Shown: one piece after another, positions 34,060 through 42,608 of the stretch | Position numbering within the stretch: position 1 is the stretch's first letter | How the letters are laid out: the number at the start of each line of letters is the position of its first letter | Assembly (NCBI GenBank): GCA_964634205.1 | Contig: CAZWKE010000006.1 | Span: forward strand, 1 to 64,000 | DNA length: 64,000 nucleotides | Reading direction: 5' to 3' | DNA from: JAFGGG01 sp964634205 | GTDB lineage: Bacteria > Spirochaetota > Spirochaetia > SZUA-6 > RPPD01 | Translations under genes and position numbers: made by a program | The notes under the pieces: model-generated | What the model was told of the DNA's origin: nothing | What the model saw: only the letters and a program-made list of their open reading frames with translations | Database searches by the model: none

Positions 34060-34710
34060 TTGAAGGATAACATCTTTATCGCCCTTGTCAGGCAGGGGAA
34101 GATACAAACCCCTGATGATTTAAAGCGTGTATACCGCAAAATGGTTGTCGGGACCCACCCTGATAGTGTGGGTTCCGACCGTTTTGTCGGCGAGTTTATT
34201 GAGCTCGGCAGCGCTTATGAAGAGGCGAAACAATATCTTTCCCGTTTAAACCGTGGGGAAGAAAAAACTTCGTCCTCCCGGCAAAATATGCGGCTGCGAT
34301 TTTTTCGAGCATTCAAAGAACAGCAGGATCTGGAACTTGCTTTTAAAATCAGCGGCCGCCGCCGGAAGGTTACCCTGCAGACTGCCGATGACACCGTGAG
34401 TGCGTGTTTCCGTGACTGGAAAGAGGATTATGCCGGATTATATAAGACCGCATGGGAACAGTACCTGCATATTCGCAAGGAAAAACCCGAAGGACCGTAT
34501 AGAAAAAAGGCCCTCTATTTTAACCTGCGTCCCGTTTTGCATAACATTATCTCCTTTCATCTTACCGGAAGGTGGTTCTATCACACTCAGGTACGGCAGA
34601 ATCTGGCCGCTGTGATGCAGCGCCTGGTTGAAAGGGATTTTTTTGCCCTTAAGCAATATCTGGAATTTTTGATTGCTGATATGGAGTATGGGCCGGCACT
34701 GTTTTCCTGA
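34060..34710 (+). CDS. J-domain protein with unknown C-terminal region, 216 aa
   Basis: Residues ~1-60 form a J domain with H33-P34-D35 inside a helix-loop-helix (DLKRVYRKMVV ... FVGEFIELGSAYEEAKQYL), so it should stimulate a DnaK partner. Residues 70-216 match no family I know; they are helical and rich in aromatic and basic residues. The start is TTG at 34060, 19 bases after hsp20. The ribosome site is unclear. Its position after hsp20 suggests an Hsp20-DnaK hand-over pair. Confidence 0.75.
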   Translation: MKDNIFIALVRQGKIQTPDDLKRVYRKMVVGTHPDSVGSDRFVGEFIELGSAYEEAKQYLSRLNRGEEKTSSSRQNMRLRFFRAFKEQQDLELAFKISGRRRKVTLQTADDTVSACFRDWKEDYAGLYKTAWEQYLHIRKEKPEGPYRKKALYFNLRPVLHNIISFHLTGRWFYHTQVRQNLAAVMQRLVERDFFALKQYLEFLIADMEYGPALFS

Positions 34711-34722
34711 TGACGGACCGTG

Positions 34723-35226
34723 TTATTCCCTTCCCGCAAGCAGACTCTTCCAGTACCCCAAGATCTGACGACAGAAAATAAACTCACCGGTATGGTAGGC
34801 AGTATGGTTGATTACCAGCAGTATCTTTTGTAGAACGGAATTCCCGTTCATATGCTTCACCGGTACAAAAAGAGCGGTATTATTATCCATTACCAATTGC
34901 TTTACCTCTTCAAGATCCGCCACATAGGCCGAAACACTCTGTTCCCATTTTTCAGTGGTTGCGGTTGCATTTTTTGACGGCCAATAGCCTTGCGGCCATT
35001 GCGGTGAGGTATGACCGGGATCTTTGATGTACCGCAGGATATCCCACTGCGTAATCCGAATATGCTCCAGCATATCCCAGAGACTGTAAGGCACATGCTC
35101 CGCCCTGATATTCATTATTTTTTCCGGTACCTCCAGCACCGCCTCCCGTAAACTGTTGCGTGAATGCTCTCCTTCCATGGCGGCGATCAAATCTTTTCGT
35201 ATGGTATCCTCATATTCGGTCTGCAT
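34723..35226 (-). CDS. DinB-family four-helix metal-binding protein
   Basis: This 167-residue protein fits the DinB/YfiT fold. The histidine triad is seen as MLEHIR (near residue 53) and NHTAYHTGEF (near 141-150), which would bind a divalent metal. Family members include bacillithiol or mycothiol transferases and many proteins without known function. The ATG at 35226 has AGGGGG five bases upstream. It is convergent with the J-domain gene. Confidence 0.83.
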   Translation of the reverse strand: MQTEYEDTIRKDLIAAMEGEHSRNSLREAVLEVPEKIMNIRAEHVPYSLWDMLEHIRITQWDILRYIKDPGHTSPQWPQGYWPSKNATATTEKWEQSVSAYVADLEEVKQLVMDNNTALFVPVKHMNGNSVLQKILLVINHTAYHTGEFIFCRQILGYWKSLLAGRE

Positions 35227-35339
35227 GTTTTCCCCCTTTTCACTGTTTTTAATTGTTCTTTTAAATTTCGTGTAATCCTGCTGCAATGTCAAATCCGGAA
35301 TGAAAATAAACGTAATTGATTGTATAGGTGTAATAGGGC

Positions 35340-35387
35340 TTGACTTTTTTGAAATTAAAACTTAAATTATACTAAAGTTACTTAAAT
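35340..35387 (+). promoter_or_regulatory. Promoter and repeated operator-like boxes for the XRE-cupin operon
   Basis: TTGACT at 35340-35345 with TAAATT 17 bases later is a sigma-70-type promoter candidate. The octamer ACTTAAAT occurs at 35360-35367 and again at 35380-35387, an exact 20-base period (two helical turns). The first copy overlaps the -10 element. This layout would suit repression by the XRE-cupin protein encoded directly downstream. Confidence 0.45.
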
Positions 35388-35404
35388 AAGAATAGGGATG
35401 TTAT

Positions 35405-35977
35405 ATGGAATACTTGTTTGGCGAGAAAATCCGTCGTATCCGTGAAAAAAAGGCACTGACCTTAAAGACCGTGGCCGGAGGCGTCGGAGTTACCGAAAGC
35501 CTGATCTCCCAGATCGAAACCAATAAAATATCACCGTCTATCGAGACGCTCCTGAAAATCGTGGATTTTCTGGATATCGATATTGATTTTATTTTTAATG
35601 ATTTCAAGAAACCGCGTTCCATTAAAATTATCCGCAGGGATCAGCGCAAAAAAATCAGTATGCCGGGTATAGTCTATGAACAACTGTCACATACAACCGG
35701 CACGGAAGATACCCATGAGATCGAGGCGTATTATATCGAAATATCGCCGGCAGGTCAGAAGGGCAGCAAAGAATACGGACACAGCGGCCAGGAGTTGGGT
35801 ATTATCCTTGAGGGGCAGGGGGATTTTGCATACGGTGCAAAAACCTATTCACTGGGGGCCGGAGACAGTGTTTCATTTGCCTCGGACATGCCCCATGTAT
35901 TGAAAAACACCGGAGACGACGTACTGAAGTCACTTTGGGTCATCACCCCGCCCAAAATGTATTTTAAGGAAATGTAG
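35405..35977 (+). CDS. XRE-family transcriptional regulator with C-terminal cupin
   Basis: Residues 5-62 of this 190-residue protein are an XRE helix-turn-helix (LTLKTVAGGVGVTESLISQIE). Residues 105-185 are a cupin barrel (HSGQELGIILEGQG, GDSVSFASDMPHVLKN) that probably binds a small effector. This fold commonly controls the genes next to it. It is 14 bases upstream of the first aconitase-family subunit and shares its direction, so it is the likely regulator of that operon. Confidence 0.9.
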   Translation: MEYLFGEKIRRIREKKALTLKTVAGGVGVTESLISQIETNKISPSIETLLKIVDFLDIDIDFIFNDFKKPRSIKIIRRDQRKKISMPGIVYEQLSHTTGTEDTHEIEAYYIEISPAGQKGSKEYGHSGQELGIILEGQGDFAYGAKTYSLGAGDSVSFASDMPHVLKNTGDDVLKSLWVITPPKMYFKEM

Positions 35978-35991
35978 GAGGAATAGAAATA

Positions 35992-36477
35992 ATGATACGT
36001 TCACGTATATGGAAATTCGGAGATAATGTTGATACCGACCAGATTATTGCCAGCCAGTACCTGCTTGTCACCGAGCCGACCGCCATGCTTCCGTTTGTAT
36101 TCCAAAGCCTTGACCCGGAGTTCGCCGGCACGGTAAAACCGGGGGAGATCATTGTGGCCGGAAAAAACTTCGGCTGCGGCTCATCACGGGAACAGGCGGC
36201 ACTTGTGCTGAAGCTGCTGGGGATTTCGGTAATTATTGCACATTCATTCGGAAGAATATTTTTTCGTAACTGCATCAACATCGGACTGCCGCTCGTCACT
36301 ATGGAGGATTTTTCATCCATAGCGGGGCAGGGTGATGAGGTTGGTGTAGATCTGGAGCAGGGGAACGTTTTTTACGGTGAAAAAGTTTTCCGCTTTCCGG
36401 AATATCCGCCGCATCTTCTGGCGATCATAAAAAGCGGTGGTCTTATAGAACACATTAATACGGCGCAGGAGGATTAG
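35992..36477 (+). CDS. Aconitase-family dehydratase small subunit (LeuD-like), pair 1
   Basis: This 161-residue swivel domain matches the small subunit of 3-isopropylmalate dehydratase or homoaconitase. NVDTDQIIASQYL and GKNFGCGSSREQAALVLK are typical. The substrate-recognition loop reads YLLVTEP, closer to archaeal isopropylmalate isomerase than to homoaconitase, but the match is not decisive. AGGAGG precedes the ATG. It forms a pair with the next gene, which starts one base after its stop. Confidence 0.9.
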   Translation: MIRSRIWKFGDNVDTDQIIASQYLLVTEPTAMLPFVFQSLDPEFAGTVKPGEIIVAGKNFGCGSSREQAALVLKLLGISVIIAHSFGRIFFRNCINIGLPLVTMEDFSSIAGQGDEVGVDLEQGNVFYGEKVFRFPEYPPHLLAIIKSGGLIEHINTAQED

Positions 36478-36478
36478 G

Positions 36479-37759
36479 ATGGGGATGACTATTACGGAAA
36501 AGATACTGGCCCGGGCGGCGGGTGAACAGAACGTTCGTCCCGGCCAAATTGTCAACGCGCGCATCGATTGGCTTATGACCAATGACGCGACAACTCATGT
36601 CAGTGTTGACCTGTTCAAGCATAAGCTTAAGCATCCAAGGGTTTTCGCACCCAATAATACGGTGTTTATTTTGGATCATAACGTACCGTCCGAAACCGTG
36701 AACACAACGCGTGTGCAGAATATCATGCGCGGTTTTGCCGGGGAACACGGGTGTATTCTCTATGACGGCGAGGGGGTGTGTCATCAGTTGATGGTAGAAC
36801 ACCATGTAAATCCGGGACAACTGGTAATCGCCGCGGATTCGCACACCCCAACCATGGGTGCCGTAGGCGCTTTCGGGGCCGGTGTGGGTTCTACGGACTT
36901 TACCGCCGCCATGGTAACGGGAAGCATCTGGCTGAAGGTTCCGCCGACCCTGCGGTTTGAGCTTAAGGGCAGACTGCGCCCGGGTGTCTACGCGAGAGAC
37001 CTTATCCTGACGATTATAGGGGATATCGGATCGGATGGAGCAATCTACAAGACTATGGAGTTCGGCGGACCGGCGCTGAGTGCTTTGGACATCGATGACC
37101 GGATGGTGCTCTGTAATCTTGCCGCGGAGGCAGGGGCGAAGAACGGTATTATTGCGCCCGATGAAATTGTGAGCAGGTTCCTGGCGGGCAGCGGACGGGC
37201 GGTTTCAGCACAGGACTTCCTGCAAAGTGATCACGATTGTACCTATGAAAAGGTCTATCATTACGATCTTGATAAAATCGAGCCGACCGCGGCCAGGCCG
37301 CATTTCGTGCATAACAGGGCCGAGGTTTCGGTATTGGAGAAAGAAAACATCCGTATTGATCAGGGGTTCATCGGTTCCTGCAACAACGGCCGAATAGAGG
37401 AGCTGCGCGTTGCCGCGGCAATCCTAAAGGGAAAAAAAATAAAACCGGAGGTCAGGCTTATCATCTCACCGGCGTCACGTCAGGTCCAGCTTGCGGCAAT
37501 GCGTGAAGGATTGACGGATATATTCCTGCAGGCGGGCGCAATGGTGGTGAACCCCAACTGCAGTGTATGCTGGGGTGCCTGCCAGGGGGTACTGGGGCCG
37601 GGAGAAATCCTGATATCAACCGGTACCAGGAATTTCAAGGGCAGGGCGGGCAGCCCCGACTCTTTTGTGTATCTGGCATCGGCCGCTACCGTCGCGGCAT
37701 CATGCCTGGAGGGTAAAATAGCGGACCCGCGAAAATATGACGGAAAGGAAACGAAATGA
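36479..37759 (+). CDS. Aconitase-family dehydratase large subunit (LeuC-like), pair 1
   Basis: This 426-residue protein carries the [4Fe-4S] active site: GSCNNGRIEEL supplies the first cysteine (with NN in place of the common TN), and NCSVCWGACQG supplies the other two. DGEGVCHQLMVE and ADSHTPTMGAVGAFG are conserved. It isomerises a hydroxy-di- or tricarboxylate by dehydration and rehydration. No leuA or leuB lies nearby, so leucine synthesis is not established. A ribosome site AGGAGG is six bases before the ATG. Confidence 0.9.
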   Translation: MGMTITEKILARAAGEQNVRPGQIVNARIDWLMTNDATTHVSVDLFKHKLKHPRVFAPNNTVFILDHNVPSETVNTTRVQNIMRGFAGEHGCILYDGEGVCHQLMVEHHVNPGQLVIAADSHTPTMGAVGAFGAGVGSTDFTAAMVTGSIWLKVPPTLRFELKGRLRPGVYARDLILTIIGDIGSDGAIYKTMEFGGPALSALDIDDRMVLCNLAAEAGAKNGIIAPDEIVSRFLAGSGRAVSAQDFLQSDHDCTYEKVYHYDLDKIEPTAARPHFVHNRAEVSVLEKENIRIDQGFIGSCNNGRIEELRVAAAILKGKKIKPEVRLIISPASRQVQLAAMREGLTDIFLQAGAMVVNPNCSVCWGACQGVLGPGEILISTGTRNFKGRAGSPDSFVYLASAATVAASCLEGKIADPRKYDGKETK

Positions 37760-38265
37760 AGAAAAATGAAGTATTTTCAGGCAGGGTTATCCTTTTGCCG
37801 GACGATGTGGATACCGATATAATTATCCCCACACAATATATGACGCTTTCCGCCATTAAGGAGATGTGTCGGTATGCGTTTTCCCCGCTGCGCCCGGAAC
37901 TGGCGGCCAATATCTGCCGGGGCGACATTCTTGTTGCCGGAAAAAATTTCGGCTGCGGCTCCTCGCGGGAGCAGGCCCCCGAGATAATACGGGAGTTGGG
38001 GATTGCCTGTGTCATCGCGGAATCGTTCGCGCGTATTTTTTATCGTAATGCGCTCACCAACGGGCTTTTGGTTATTGAGGCGGCAGGACTTGCCGAACAC
38101 GTAAAGGAAGGAGAGTCGCTTACGGTGGACATGAAAGAGAACCTCCTGATTACCACAGGTGGAAAACGCCTTGGATTTGCACAGATACCTTCCCGGCTTA
38201 TGGAAATGATAGAAGCGGGCGGTCTGGTAGAATACTACAAAGAACTGAACGGAGTAAAGCCATGA
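37756..38265 (+). CDS. Aconitase-family dehydratase small subunit (LeuD-like), pair 2
   Basis: This 169-residue second swivel subunit has DDVDTDIIIPTQYMTLS, where the recognition loop YMTLS differs from that of pair 1, and GKNFGCGSSREQAPEII. The different loop suggests a different substrate. The start overlaps the previous stop by four bases (ATGA), so translation is coupled. Confidence 0.9.
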   Translation: MKKNEVFSGRVILLPDDVDTDIIIPTQYMTLSAIKEMCRYAFSPLRPELAANICRGDILVAGKNFGCGSSREQAPEIIRELGIACVIAESFARIFYRNALTNGLLVIEAAGLAEHVKEGESLTVDMKENLLITTGGKRLGFAQIPSRLMEMIEAGGLVEYYKELNGVKP

Positions 38266-39545
38266 AGCATACCCTTTTTGAAAAGATATTAATGCGGCAT
38301 ACCGGAAGGTCAGCCATAACTCCCGGCGAGATTATTGAGACCGCCGTAGACCGGGTGATGATCCATGATTTTTTTACTCCCTTTTGTTTCGCAAAATTTG
38401 AAGAAATGGGATTCACCCGGGTATGGGACCCTGAAAAGATTGTTCTGGTGTATGATCATCTGGTCCCTACAAGCTTTGTTTCCGATTCACGTCACCATAA
38501 AATCGGTGATGAGTTTGCCCGGAAACACGGTATTACCCGTGTGCACCGCGCTGACGGGGTCTGCCATCAGCTGATGCCTGAATTGGGATACGTAACTCCC
38601 GGCCAGATTGTTTTGGGGACCGATTCACACAGTGTTACCTACGGTGCGGTAGGTGCGCTCGGAACTGGTATCGGGTATACCGAGATGGCGGCCGTCCTGG
38701 GGACCGGAAAAATCTGGCTGAAGGCGGTACCCACTATACGCGTAGAGATAAACGGCACTCTTGCCCCCGGAGTCTATTCCAAAGACATCATTTTGCAGGT
38801 GTTAAAGGACCTGGGCGCGGACGGAGCGTCCTATAAGGTATTGGAGTTCGGCGGCGGGACCATCAGAAATATGAGCCAGGAAGGGCGTTTTACCCTTTCC
38901 AATATGAGTGTTGAGTCCGGGGCAAAGGCCGGTCTGATTGAACCGGACAGTAAGACACTTGAGTATTGTAAGAAATATATATCTCCCGCGGGTCTGAAAG
39001 GTCTGGCTGCTGATGACAATGCGCCGTATGAGAAACGCCTGGAATATCGCGCCGAGGAGCTGCAGCCCCTGGTGGCCTGTCCCTACAATGTCGACAATGT
39101 AAAACCGGTAAAGGCGATAGCCGGAAAAAAGATCGATCAGGTCTTTTTGGGTTCCTGTACCAACGGCAGGCTGGAAGACTTGGGGATCGCCGCCGGGATT
39201 GTTAAAGGCGGGAAAATACATCCGAATGTTCGTTTTCTGGTAGTTCCGGCCAGCCGGGATATTTACCGAGAGGCAATACGTCTGGGATATATTGAAACCC
39301 TGGTACAGGCCGGGGCGATTGTCAACCATCCCTCCTGCGGGCTTTGTGCCGGAAGGAGTAACGGGGTTCTGACCAACGGTGAATGTATTGTCAGTACAAA
39401 TAACAGGAATTTTTACGGCAGGATGGGGGACGACCGGGTTGAGATCTACCTTGCCTCTCCGGCGACGGCAGCCGCTTCAGCCCTTGAGGGGAAAATCACA
39501 CCTCCCCGGGCAGAGGCAGACGGCACCTCTATCGATTTGCAATAA
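38262..39545 (+). CDS. Aconitase-family dehydratase large subunit (LeuC-like), pair 2
   Basis: This 427-residue protein is a second catalytic subunit. GSCTNGRLEDL and HPSCGLCAGRSNG supply the cluster cysteines. ADGVCHQLMPE and TDSHSVTYGAVGALG are conserved. It overlaps pair 2's small subunit by four bases. It is clearly diverged from the pair 1 large subunit. Candidate substrates include isopropylmalate, homocitrate, 2,3-dimethylmalate and citraconate/citramalate; the sequence alone does not decide. Confidence 0.9.
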   Translation: MKHTLFEKILMRHTGRSAITPGEIIETAVDRVMIHDFFTPFCFAKFEEMGFTRVWDPEKIVLVYDHLVPTSFVSDSRHHKIGDEFARKHGITRVHRADGVCHQLMPELGYVTPGQIVLGTDSHSVTYGAVGALGTGIGYTEMAAVLGTGKIWLKAVPTIRVEINGTLAPGVYSKDIILQVLKDLGADGASYKVLEFGGGTIRNMSQEGRFTLSNMSVESGAKAGLIEPDSKTLEYCKKYISPAGLKGLAADDNAPYEKRLEYRAEELQPLVACPYNVDNVKPVKAIAGKKIDQVFLGSCTNGRLEDLGIAAGIVKGGKIHPNVRFLVVPASRDIYREAIRLGYIETLVQAGAIVNHPSCGLCAGRSNGVLTNGECIVSTNNRNFYGRMGDDRVEIYLASPATAAASALEGKITPPRAEADGTSIDLQ

Positions 39546-39687
39546 GAAATATTTGCAGGGGAAGCAATACGGGTCGGTTCCAGCGGTTTCAATTTTGCCG
39601 TTGTTTTTTTCAAGTTTACGATATTCCGTGCTGTGCGACATTTTATTTCTAATGAGATTCACCAATCTTATTGTGGACAGAGAAAAT

Positions 39688-39720
39688 ACGGGCCGCCCGT
39701 TTTAATTTCGGGCAGCCCGT
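39688..39720 (-). terminator. Intrinsic terminator after ssb
   Basis: Read on the minus strand, ACGGGCTGCCCG pairs with CGGGCGGCCCGT across a nine-base loop, with one mismatch, followed by ATTTTCTCT. It lies ten bases past the ssb stop. Confidence 0.8.
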
Positions 39721-39729
39721 TACCCCTAG

Positions 39730-40107
39730 TTACGCCGGAACCGCCTGCGGCTCCGCTTTTTCCTCTTTTTTCTGCTTATTAAACTCAGGTTTAATCTCAA
39801 CGTGATTGGCGACAATGTGTACCCGTGACCGGGTTTTTCCCTCGCTGTCCTCCCAGCGGTCCTGTTTCAGTCTCCCTACGACGCGGACGCCCCTGCCTTT
39901 TTCCAGTTTCTCACCGCAAATTTCGGCGGTTTTGGACCAGGCGGTGATATTGAAAAAAGATACCTCTTTCTGGAACTCGTCATCCTGACGGTAGAACCTG
40001 TTTGAAGCAATACTGAATTTACAAAGCGGTGTTCCCTGCTTGGTATACATAAGCTCAGGATTGCGTACCAGATTTCCTTCCAAAAGGATTGAATTAAGAC
40101 TGTTCAT
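39730..40107 (-). CDS. ssb: Single-stranded DNA-binding protein
   Basis: This 125-residue protein has the OB fold of bacterial SSB: ILLEGNLVRNPEL, CKFSIASNRF, FFNITAWSKTAE and the GRLKQDRWEDSEGKTRS loop. The C-terminal tail is short and ends in EPQAVPA; the usual acidic tip (DDDIPF-like) that recruits partner proteins is missing. The ATG at 40107 has AGGAGG five to six bases upstream. A terminator follows. It may be the main SSB of a lineage with a different tail or an accessory copy. Confidence 0.9.
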   Translation of the reverse strand: MNSLNSILLEGNLVRNPELMYTKQGTPLCKFSIASNRFYRQDDEFQKEVSFFNITAWSKTAEICGEKLEKGRGVRVVGRLKQDRWEDSEGKTRSRVHIVANHVEIKPEFNKQKKEEKAEPQAVPA

Positions 40108-40216
40108 TTCTTCCTCCTTCAAAACATAATAGTTTTTTGCTGTGTGCAGCACGTGCTTGCAATATATATACTACGGAAGAAATGTTGAATTTGCTTCAAA
40201 TTTGTTTAGTATTTTT

Positions 40217-41536
40217 TTAAATTCCCTTGTTATACTCAGACATACGCAACATCATATGGGCCGTGGCGATATTGGTCCTGGCCAGTTTTCTGGCAATCAA
40301 CCTGGATAAAAAGATGCCGTAATGCGGATACTTTTTTATCACGGAAATAAACTGTTTTTTTGATATTTTCAACAGCTTCCCCTCTTTTTCCGCCTGCACC
40401 GTGGCGCTGCGCTGATTATTAAGCAGAAAGGACATCTCCCCCATGAAAATGTCAGAGGGGGTGATATAGCCGATCTTCTTGTTTTTATGGTAAACCCCGT
40501 ACCTGCCGCTGAGAATATAATAAATGAAATTACTCTCCTCTCCCTCACGAAAGATAATCTCGGATTTTTTGAAGTGGAGTGCCTGCTGGTCCGAAAAACC
40601 GGCGGGAGAGCTGACCGGAACATTTTTATGTTCGATCAACAGGGTGGCTTCGTTGCCTTTGTTGTTATAAGAGAGCCGCTTACTGAAGCCACGGGCCATC
40701 AAGATCCCCCTTCCCAACAGGGAGTAGGGATTTTTCTTTTGGATCCACTCCTGATAGCGTTTTACGTCAAAGCCGTCGCCTTCATCACGAATTTTAAACA
40801 CGGAGTGATCGGAAAATATCTCGTATTCAAGCACCACTCGCTTTTTTGCGATCTCGGAATTTTTGCATTTTTCCGCGATCAGCTCATAGATCGAGCCGCC
40901 GTTATTGATATATTCCGCTTTTTCTCTATAGGTTATCTTACAGTTCCCATGCTCGATTCCATTGATGATCAGTTCGGAAAGGGAGATGTTGGTATTTATT
41001 TTCATCTCTTCGTCAACATATCCCTGGTTGGCCAGGGCAATGGCGATCAGGTTGGTATAACTGGGTACGGCCATGATATCATTATCGATTTCAAAGGAAC
41101 CGGATATTTTTTCCACAAGCTTATCCGAGATCTCGCGCTGGAAGATGATCTGACGGTTGGCCAGGATTATATTGATGGATTTTGAAAGATTGGAATTAAT
41201 CTTGGCATATTCAAACAGGTTCAACAGGTTTATCTTTTTCAGTTTTTGCATGAGCTTTTTTTCATCGTGGGTCTTTTTATTAAAAATACCGACGATACCG
41301 AAATTGTGCAGCCATGTGTCGGAAATTATCTGCTTGAGAATATAGTCGGTATTGATGTTCGCGTCCGAGAGGTTCATGATGATGACCTCGGGCATATCGA
41401 AATTAAGGTATTCAAGAATTTCATGGGTATCCGCATGAGAGGGCATAACATCACCGGATAGATTGATTTCTGCGAGCTCCGATTCGATTGTTTTGGCTAT
41501 TCCCTGGTCTGAATTGATTACTCCGATAACACTCAT
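40217..41536 (-). CDS. Pseudo-receiver / RsbW-type ATPase / cyclic-nucleotide-binding protein (copy 2)
   Basis: This 439-residue paralogue of the protein at 7314-8597 has the same three parts. Residues 1-128 are a receiver-like fold, again with asparagine at the phosphoacceptor position (VIIMNLSD). Residues 150-303 are the GHKL ATPase (N-box SELIINGIEHGN at 187-198, G1 DEGDGFD at 251-257, G2 LGRGI at 274-278). Residues 318-425 are the cyclic-nucleotide domain with cassette GEMSFLLNNQRSATV. The ATG at 41536 has AGGAG upstream. It stands alone, 109 bases from ssb. Confidence 0.85.
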   Translation of the reverse strand: MSVIGVINSDQGIAKTIESELAEINLSGDVMPSHADTHEILEYLNFDMPEVIIMNLSDANINTDYILKQIISDTWLHNFGIVGIFNKKTHDEKKLMQKLKKINLLNLFEYAKINSNLSKSINIILANRQIIFQREISDKLVEKISGSFEIDNDIMAVPSYTNLIAIALANQGYVDEEMKINTNISLSELIINGIEHGNCKITYREKAEYINNGGSIYELIAEKCKNSEIAKKRVVLEYEIFSDHSVFKIRDEGDGFDVKRYQEWIQKKNPYSLLGRGILMARGFSKRLSYNNKGNEATLLIEHKNVPVSSPAGFSDQQALHFKKSEIIFREGEESNFIYYILSGRYGVYHKNKKIGYITPSDIFMGEMSFLLNNQRSATVQAEKEGKLLKISKKQFISVIKKYPHYGIFLSRLIARKLARTNIATAHMMLRMSEYNKGI

Positions 41537-41711
41537 ACACCAAACTCCTGTCACACTATATCATGTTCCAACTTGTTTTTCACTAGACTTTTTCCTGTAT
41601 GTGGGCCAAGTGTAGATTTATCTGTAATAATTGTCAAGATTTTATCCATGATCGGGATGGCTTTCTTGCAGCAAAATATTAATATTGTTAGTATGCTAAG
41701 AAAGGAGAGAC

Positions 41712-42608
41712 ATGAAACATTTAGTACTGGTACTCATGCTTATCTGTGGGACCATAGGTTGCCAGCAGGAGCATCCACCATCACCTTCCGGTATAATTGT
41801 TACCGATATTCGCGGACGTAAGGTGCGTATTCCCTCAGCGCCGCAGCGGATTGTGTCCCTGGCCCCGAGTAATACCGAGATCGTTTTTGCCCTGGGTAAA
41901 GGAGACAAACTGGTGGGGGTCACCAACCAATGCGACTACCCCTCACGGGCACGTTTGCTTCCCAAAGTGGGGGATTTCAACCGCCCGAATATGGAACTGA
42001 TTCTTGCCGGCAATCCGGATATTATCCTTGCCGGTAATGCCATACCGGACAAGGCCCTGCATATCCTGGAATCAGCGGGATTCCCCGTGATCATAAGTGA
42101 GGCCCTGACCCTGGATGGGATATTTACGACGATTGGGCTCATCGGAAAAAGCATCGGTGCGGCCGCTCCGGCCGGGGCGCTTGTCTCCGACATGCAAAAC
42201 AAAATAACAGCGATTCACGCAAAAGTAGCAAACAGCCGCAGGGTTTCGTGCTATTATATGATTTCATACGGTAAGGAGGGAAACTGGACTGTGGGTGCGC
42301 ATAATTTTATTGATGAGCTTATTACCCTGGCAGGCGGAATTAATATTGCGCACACAATGCGGGGGCCGTGGGTGAATATGGACCTTGAGCTGCTGCTGTC
42401 CCATAATCCGGAGGTAATTATCATGGACAGGTCTCAGGGCGGTTTGTCCGTGTTACAAAACCTCCCGTTTTATAAAAGGCTGGACGCGGTGCGGCAGGGA
42501 AGGGTGTACTCAATCGATGCGGATCTGTTAAGCCGGCCGGGGCCGCGGATTACCGAGGGGTTGGCGTTACTGGCAGGCATACTTCATCCGATGGAGACTG
42601 GGGAATGA
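41712..42608 (+). CDS. Periplasmic binding lipoprotein of a BtuF/FecB-type ABC importer
   Basis: This 298-residue lipoprotein (lipobox GTIGC, lipid cysteine C17) matches class III binding proteins for cobalamin, heme or siderophores: RIVSLAPSNTEIVFALG, GDFNRPNMELILAGNPDIILA and the late WVNMDLELLLSHNPEVIIM. AAGGAG lies four bases before the ATG. It is the first gene of a three-gene uptake operon. No cobalamin riboswitch was found upstream and the ligand cannot be read from sequence. Confidence 0.88.
   Translation: MKHLVLVLMLICGTIGCQQEHPPSPSGIIVTDIRGRKVRIPSAPQRIVSLAPSNTEIVFALGKGDKLVGVTNQCDYPSRARLLPKVGDFNRPNMELILAGNPDIILAGNAIPDKALHILESAGFPVIISEALTLDGIFTTIGLIGKSIGAAAPAGALVSDMQNKITAIHAKVANSRRVSCYYMISYGKEGNWTVGAHNFIDELITLAGGINIAHTMRGPWVNMDLELLLSHNPEVIIMDRSQGGLSVLQNLPFYKRLDAVRQGRVYSIDADLLSRPGPRITEGLALLAGILHPMETGE

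Noticed and set aside
33345..34139. 264-codon minus-strand frame opposite hsp20
   Set aside because: It covers hsp20 and part of the J-domain gene, both well supported, and no ribosome site or conserved motif is seen.
39477..39665. 62-codon minus-strand frame with several cysteines after the second large dehydratase subunit
   Set aside because: It overlaps the end of a solid gene, has no ribosome site, and the cysteines are not in knuckle spacing.
41537..41711. Cobalamin riboswitch before the BtuF/FecB-type gene
   Set aside because: The 175 bases are too short and lack the B12-box; a plain promoter and ribosome site explain it.
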